A stretch of DNA of 8,441 bases, from the NCBI GenBank assembly GCA_903941145.1, contig CAJANQ010000252.1, positions 1 through 8,441 on the forward strand, in the 5' to 3' direction. Both the position numbers and the translations under genes were made by a program. Position 1 is the stretch's first letter. Each line of letters begins with the position of its first letter. Positions 5,914 to 8,441 of this stretch are shown piece after piece. The notes under the pieces are model-generated. The model saw only the letters and a program-made list of their open reading frames with translations. It made no database searches and was not told the origin of the DNA. The stretch is from an uncultured Actinomycetes bacterium. Lineage in GTDB: Bacteria > Actinomycetota > Acidimicrobiia > Acidimicrobiales > Microtrichaceae.

Positions 5914-6576
5914 TCAGGAGCCGCCGGCGGCCTGCTTCATCGCCCGCCCCTCACGGAGCGCGGCGAGGCCCGCCGGGAAGTAGCTGAAGAAGGCCATGTA
6001 GCCGAGCACCAGCCCCGGGACGGCAGCGGCCCAGGCGCACACCAGGAAGAAGGTGCGCAGCCACTGCGGCAACGCGGTGTCGGACGCGGCGAGGAACGCA
6101 GGCCACACGCCCATCATCAGGAACGTGCCCGCCTTGCCCACCCAGGTCACGTCCATCCGCTTGGCGCCGAGGAAGGTGATGCCGGCAACGAACGCCGACA
6201 TCACGACCTCGCGGAACAGCACGACGACGGCGAACCACCACGGGACGGCGCGGGGGTCGTCGACCAGCATGATCGAGACCACGCCGACCACCATGAGCAG
6301 GCGGTCGACCGTCGGGTCGAACATCTTCCCGAAATTCGACACCTGGCCCAACCGCCGGGCCAGGTAGCCGTCGACCCAGTCGGTGCAGCCCAGCACCAGG
6401 AGCAGCATCGCCGCGCCGAACCGGTTGTCCTGGCCGAACAGCAGCCACAGGAACAGCGGCAGGCACAGCAGCCGCAGGAACGTCACGAGGTTGGGCAGCG
6501 TGAGCAGCCGGTCCTCGCCCGGGGGGAGCTCCTCCCCGGCGAGTCCGTGCGTCAGGTGCGGCCCGTGCTCGCTCAT
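5914..6576 (-). CDS. pgsA: CDP-alcohol phosphatidyltransferase (PgsA-like)
   Basis: Integral membrane enzyme of 220 residues that moves a phosphatidyl group from CDP-diacylglycerol to an alcohol; phosphatidylglycerophosphate synthase is the likely member. The family signature D-x2-DG-x2-AR-x8-G-x3-D-x3-D is complete: DWVDGYLARR followed by GKMFDPTVD, with Asp66, Asp69, Gly70, Ala73, Arg74, Gly83, Asp87 and Asp91. Hydrophobic helices surround it (LVTFLRLLCLPLFLWLLF, AAMLLLVLG, MVVGVVSIMLV, WWFAVVVLFREVVMSAFVAG, TFLMMGVWPAFLAA, and a last one near FFLVCAWAAAVPGLVLGYMAFF). M. tuberculosis pgsA2 (Rv1822) lies near gcvH too; its substrate is less certain than for pgsA1 or pgsA3, so the product here is inferred. 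I chose ATG at 6576 because a TACGAT box ends 7 bases before it; ATG at 6585 would lie inside that box. Divergent from the HIT gene. Confidence 0.85.
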   Translation of the reverse strand: MSEHGPHLTHGLAGEELPPGEDRLLTLPNLVTFLRLLCLPLFLWLLFGQDNRFGAAMLLLVLGCTDWVDGYLARRLGQVSNFGKMFDPTVDRLLMVVGVVSIMLVDDPRAVPWWFAVVVLFREVVMSAFVAGITFLGAKRMDVTWVGKAGTFLMMGVWPAFLAASDTALPQWLRTFFLVCAWAAAVPGLVLGYMAFFSYFPAGLAALREGRAMKQAAGGS

Positions 6577-6583
6577 CGGCGCC

Positions 6584-6589
6584 ATCGTA
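6584..6589 (-). promoter_or_regulatory. –10 box TACGAT for leaderless pgsA
   Basis: Minus-strand TACGAT is at –13 to –8 relative to ATG 6576. It overlaps the alternative ATG at 6585, arguing that 6576 is the real start. It lies 8 bases from the divergent HIT –10 box. Confidence 0.55.
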
Positions 6590-6597
6590 GGGGCGAA

Positions 6598-6603
6598 TAG
6601 GGT
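6598..6603 (+). promoter_or_regulatory. –10 box TAGGGT for leaderless HIT gene
   Basis: TAGGGT lies exactly at –12 to –7 if transcription starts at the A of ATG 6610. There is no room or sequence for a ribosome-binding site. No clear –35 box is visible. Confidence 0.6.
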
Positions 6604-6609
6604 CTGGAC

Positions 6610-7044
6610 ATGGCCGACGACTCCGTGTTCACGATGATCATCCGCGGCGACCTCCCCGGTCGCTTCGTCTGGCGCGACGACCAGGTGGTGGCGTTCCTCA
6701 CGATCGGGCCGGTGCAGCCGGGCCACACGCTCGTGGTCCCCGTCGCCCAGGTGGACCGCTGGACGGACGTCGACCCCGCGACCTGGGGGCGGGTCACCGA
6801 GGTGGGCCACCACGTCGGCCGTGCGCTCGACGCTGCGTTCGGCCGTTCGCGGGTCGGCGTGGTCGTGGCCGGTCTCGAGGTGCCCCACTGCCACGTGCAC
6901 CTGATCCCGATGGACCACGAGTCCGAGCTCAGCTTCGCGAACGTGGATCCCGACCCGGACGCAGCGGCGCTCGACGCCCATGCTGCTGCGATCCGCGCGG
7001 CGCTGCGCGAGCTGGGCCACACCGACGTCGTCCCGCAGGACTGA
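6610..7044 (+). CDS. HIT-family nucleotide hydrolase/transferase
   Basis: Small cytoplasmic protein of 144 residues of the histidine-triad superfamily, which cleaves phosphoramidates or dinucleoside polyphosphates through a covalent nucleotidyl-histidine. The triad is VPHCHVHLIP with His93, His95 and His97; His95 is the expected nucleophile. Upstream parts fit the family: FTMIIRGDLPGRFVWRDDQVVAFL (7–30), then PVQPGHTLVVPVAQVDRW (34–51). Many bacterial HIT proteins begin C-x2-C-x-I for zinc; here the two cysteines are replaced by Ser5 and Thr8, so this site is probably lost. The gene is divergent from pgsA with 33 bases between starts and convergent with SRAP, with 7 bases between stops. The substrate cannot be told from sequence. 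Confidence 0.9.
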   Translation: MADDSVFTMIIRGDLPGRFVWRDDQVVAFLTIGPVQPGHTLVVPVAQVDRWTDVDPATWGRVTEVGHHVGRALDAAFGRSRVGVVVAGLEVPHCHVHLIPMDHESELSFANVDPDPDAAALDAHAAAIRAALRELGHTDVVPQD

Positions 7045-7051
7045 CCGGAGC

Positions 7052-7798
7052 TCAGAACAGCGTCGGCGGGCCGTCCGGCCCGGCGGCCGTGTCGGGTCCC
7101 ACTGGGTCGACCAGCTCGGCGCCCTTGTTGCGCACGCTGTTGACCGCCGTTGACACCGGCCACATCTCGAGCAGGTCCTCCGGTGCGGGCAGCACCATCC
7201 CCTGCACCTGCTCCCGGTCGGTCACCGACTCGTCGAGCCAGGCGTCCCATGCGTCCGGCCCGAGCAGGACCGGCATCCGGTGGTGCACCTCGGCCATCGG
7301 CCCGACCGCCTCGGTGGTGAGGATCGAGCACGTGAGCAGCGGTGCGGGTGACTCCCCCGACGCGGTGACGTCCGGGTCCTTCCACGACTCCCACAGCCCG
7401 GCGAACGCCAGCGGCTCCCGGTCGCGACGGGTGATGAAGTACGGCTGCTTGCGCGTGCCCTCGACCGGGGCCTTCCACTCGTAGAAGCCGTCGACGGGGA
7501 TGATGCAGCGTCGCTTCGTGAAGGCGGATCGGAACGACGGCTTGGTGGCCGCGGTCTCCACCCTGGCGTTGATCATCTTGGAGCCCACCGAGGGGTCCTT
7601 CGCCCAGGACGGCACCAGGCCCCACCGCCGCAGTGCCAGCCCCCGGCGCCCGTCACGCTCGACGACCACGGCCACGTCGGTGGTCGGCGCGACGTTGAAG
7701 TTCGGCTCCCGGTCGAGGAGCCGCTCCGCAGTGATCTCGGCGTCGAAGTAGGCGGCGACCTGGGCCGCTGGCGACGAGGTCACGAATCGTCCGCACAT
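7052..7798 (-). CDS. SRAP domain abasic-site processing protein (YedK/HMCES family)
   Basis: Protein of 248 residues, near the usual family length. SRAP proteins bind abasic sites in single-stranded DNA and form a stable thiazolidine crosslink through Cys2, shielding the site during replication. All catalytic residues are visible: MCGRF with Cys2 at the mature N-terminus, MINAR with Asn77, GFYEW with Glu107, and HHRMPVLL with His172. NVAPT (35–39), RRWGLVPSWAKD (57–68), CIIPVDGFYEWK (98–109) and AFAGLWE (131–137) are also typical. ATG at 7798 must be the start because Cys2 has to follow the initiator Met; the longer upstream open frame is antisense to the glycosyltransferase. TACGAT ends 6 bases before the ATG, so the mRNA is likely leaderless. 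The C-terminal ~20 residues are rich in Gly, Pro and Asp and probably disordered. Confidence 0.95.
   Translation of the reverse strand: MCGRFVTSSPAAQVAAYFDAEITAERLLDREPNFNVAPTTDVAVVVERDGRRGLALRRWGLVPSWAKDPSVGSKMINARVETAATKPSFRSAFTKRRCIIPVDGFYEWKAPVEGTRKQPYFITRRDREPLAFAGLWESWKDPDVTASGESPAPLLTCSILTTEAVGPMAEVHHRMPVLLGPDAWDAWLDESVTDREQVQGMVLPAPEDLLEMWPVSTAVNSVRNKGAELVDPVGPDTAAGPDGPPTLF
7067..7082 (+). terminator. GC hairpin after the HIT gene, inside the SRAP 3' end (weak terminator candidate)
   Basis: CGGGCC (7067–7072) and GGCCCG (7077–7082) form a 6-base-pair stem with a GTCC loop, 22 bases past the HIT stop. It has no U-tract and is also coding sequence for the SRAP tail, so it may be fortuitous. 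It is the best stem I see near the convergent gene ends. Confidence 0.25.
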
Positions 7799-7804
7799 GC
7801 AGTG

Positions 7805-7810
7805 ATCGTA
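7805..7810 (-). promoter_or_regulatory. –10 box TACGAT for leaderless SRAP gene
   Basis: Minus-strand TACGAT lies exactly at –12 to –7 relative to ATG 7798. I saw no LexA-type box with GAAC and GTTC half-sites in the 46-base divergent gap, so there is no sequence sign of SOS control. Confidence 0.6.
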
Positions 7811-7831
7811 GGCAGGGTCCAGCGCCGCCGG

Positions 7832-7837
7832 TACGCT
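7832..7837 (+). promoter_or_regulatory. –10 box TACGCT for leaderless glycosyltransferase gene
   Basis: TACGCT lies at –13 to –8 relative to ATG 7845. It is 21 bases from the oppositely directed SRAP –10 box, so the two promoters would share upstream DNA. It favours 7845 over the in-frame ATG at 7860. Confidence 0.55.
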
Positions 7838-7844
7838 CGCCGCC

Positions 7845-8441
7845 ATGGAGACGGCTGGCATGCGACGACGGGCCGCCGACGTCGCCCCGGTCGTCTCGGT
7901 CGTGACCCCGACGTTCAACGAGGCGGAGAACCTCCCTGTGCTCGTCGAGGCCGTCCACGCCGCGCTCGGGACCCTTCCCCACGAGATTGTCGTTGCCGAC
8001 GACGACAGCCCTGACCGCACGTGGGAGGTGGCCGAGGCACTGGCCCAGGACGACCCCAGCATCAGGGTCCTGCGACGGTTCCGGGACCCGGGACTGTCGG
8101 CGGCGGTGCTCGACGGCATGACCGTCGCCCGCGGCGAGTACCTGGCCGTCATCGACGCCGACCTGCAGCACGACCCCGCGATCCTCCCGGAGATGGTGGG
8201 CATGCTGGCCTCTGGGACGGTCGACGTGTGCGTCGGGTCCCGTGCCACCGAGGGCGGCGGCTACGGCGACTGGTCGGCGGCCCGCCGGCTGGTGAGCTGG
8301 GTCGCCACGGTGATCGCCAAGGTGCTGCTCCGTGTCCCGGTCTCGGACCCCATGAGCGGGTACTTCGTGATCACCCGGGCCGGCTACGAGAGCACCGCGT
8401 CCCAGATCAACGCGCGCGGGTTCAAGATCCTCCTCGAGTTC
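7845..8441 (+). CDS. Family 2 glycosyltransferase, dolichol/polyprenol-phosphate mannose synthase-like (3' end cut off)
   Basis: The first 199 residues are present and the frame is open to the window edge. GT-A signatures run in order: VSVVTPTFNEAENLPVLVEAV (17–37), the nucleotide-sugar site VVADDDSPDRTW (49–60), GLSAAVLDGM (83–92), the metal-binding DADLQHDP (104–111), VGSRATEGGGYGDW (130–143), the region SDPMSGYF (167–174), and GFKILLEF (192–199). This order is that of DPM1-type synthases, which transfer mannose from GDP-mannose to a polyprenyl phosphate; the lipid-mannose then serves lipoglycan and protein mannosylation. Related enzymes use other sugars, so the donor is inferred, helped by the GDP-mannose gene at 3393–5879. 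Many actinobacterial members carry C-terminal membrane helices or a GtrA domain, which would lie beyond the window. Start at 7845 is preferred for the leaderless promoter; 7860 is the alternative. Confidence 0.85.
   Translation, partial: METAGMRRRAADVAPVVSVVTPTFNEAENLPVLVEAVHAALGTLPHEIVVADDDSPDRTWEVAEALAQDDPSIRVLRRFRDPGLSAAVLDGMTVARGEYLAVIDADLQHDPAILPEMVGMLASGTVDVCVGSRATEGGGYGDWSAARRLVSWVATVIAKVLLRVPVSDPMSGYFVITRAGYESTASQINARGFKILLEF

Noticed and set aside
2766..5987. A plus-strand open frame of more than 1000 codons opposite gcvH and the guanylyltransferase gene.
   Set aside because: It is antisense to two genes with clear family motifs. Its translation is rich in Arg, His, Asp and Val with no recognisable domain, as expected from the complement of high-GC codons.
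6594..6599. TATTCG on the minus strand as an alternative pgsA –10 box, sharing TA with the HIT box.
   Set aside because: The last base is G instead of the strongly conserved T, and TACGAT at 6584–6589 fits better with ATG 6576.
6586..7020. An N-terminal extension of the pgsA-like protein across the HIT gene.
   Set aside because: The extra residues are the reverse complement of the HIT coding sequence and look non-protein-like. The HIT triad on the other strand is unmistakable.
7799..8248. A 150-residue N-terminal extension of SRAP beginning at 8248.
   Set aside because: SRAP needs Cys2 directly after the initiator Met; the extension is antisense to the glycosyltransferase and has no family match. 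TACGAT just before 7798 supports the short form.
1..8441. CRISPR array, insertion sequence, tRNA, rRNA, toxin–antitoxin or defence cassette.
   Set aside because: I saw no repeat-spacer pattern, transposase motif, tRNA-like cloverleaf or defence-type domain; nearly all bases belong to the ten genes listed.

Overview
The window is a high-GC, actinobacterial-looking stretch of ten genes. The exception is its first ~270 bases, which look as if they come from a different, Gram-negative-type genome. The actinobacterial assignment rests on the gene order gcvH – FHA (garA-like) – ftsR-like MerR – bifunctional nuclease (DUF151) – resR-like MerR. As I remember it, this is the order of Rv1826–Rv1830 in Mycobacterium tuberculosis. 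A pgsA-like gene lies upstream, as Rv1822 does there. Very high third-position GC and TAnnnT boxes placed for leaderless transcription fit as well. A nocardioform or propionibacterial-type actinobacterium is plausible, but I cannot fix the genus.

Layout. Positions 2 to ~275 (+) hold the broken N-terminal part of a PAP2-type membrane phosphatase, fused abruptly to the 3' end of the resR-like gene; an assembly chimera is the most likely reason. Positions 240–6576 (–) hold seven genes. In transcription order they are a CDP-alcohol phosphatidyltransferase (pgsA-like), a large mannose-1-phosphate guanylyltransferase with a phosphomannomutase-like C-terminal half, gcvH, a zinc-ribbon/FHA protein, an FtsR-like MerR regulator, a DUF151 nuclease, and a ResR-like MerR regulator. 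Divergent from pgsA is a HIT-family hydrolase (6610–7044, +). It converges on an SRAP (YedK/HMCES) abasic-site protein (7052–7798, –). Divergent from SRAP is a dolichol-phosphate-mannose-synthase-like glycosyltransferase (7845 to the window end, +), cut off by the window.

Functions. The guanylyltransferase and the DPM1-like enzyme suggest GDP-mannose production and its transfer to a polyprenyl phosphate, as used for actinobacterial lipoglycans and protein O-mannosylation. The pgsA-like enzyme belongs to phospholipid head-group synthesis. gcvH and the FHA protein relate to glycine cleavage and, by family, to 2-oxoglutarate/glutamate control. FtsR- and ResR-like proteins are regulators linked in other actinobacteria to cell division and growth. 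SRAP protects abasic sites in single-stranded DNA.

Regulation. Seven starts (1411, 3338, 5879, 6576, 6610, 7798, 7845) have a TAnnnT hexamer whose first T lies at –12 or –13 relative to the start codon, and I noted no strong Shine-Dalgarno sequence in the short gaps in front of them. This implies leaderless mRNAs, and it fixes two start choices. The resR-like gene differs: it has a strong GGAGGG ribosome site. I found no CRISPR array, transposon, tRNA or rRNA, and no clearly new multi-gene system. The best leads are the chimeric left end, the degenerate mutase half of the guanylyltransferase, and the FHA protein with a zinc ribbon in place of the usual kinase-target tail.
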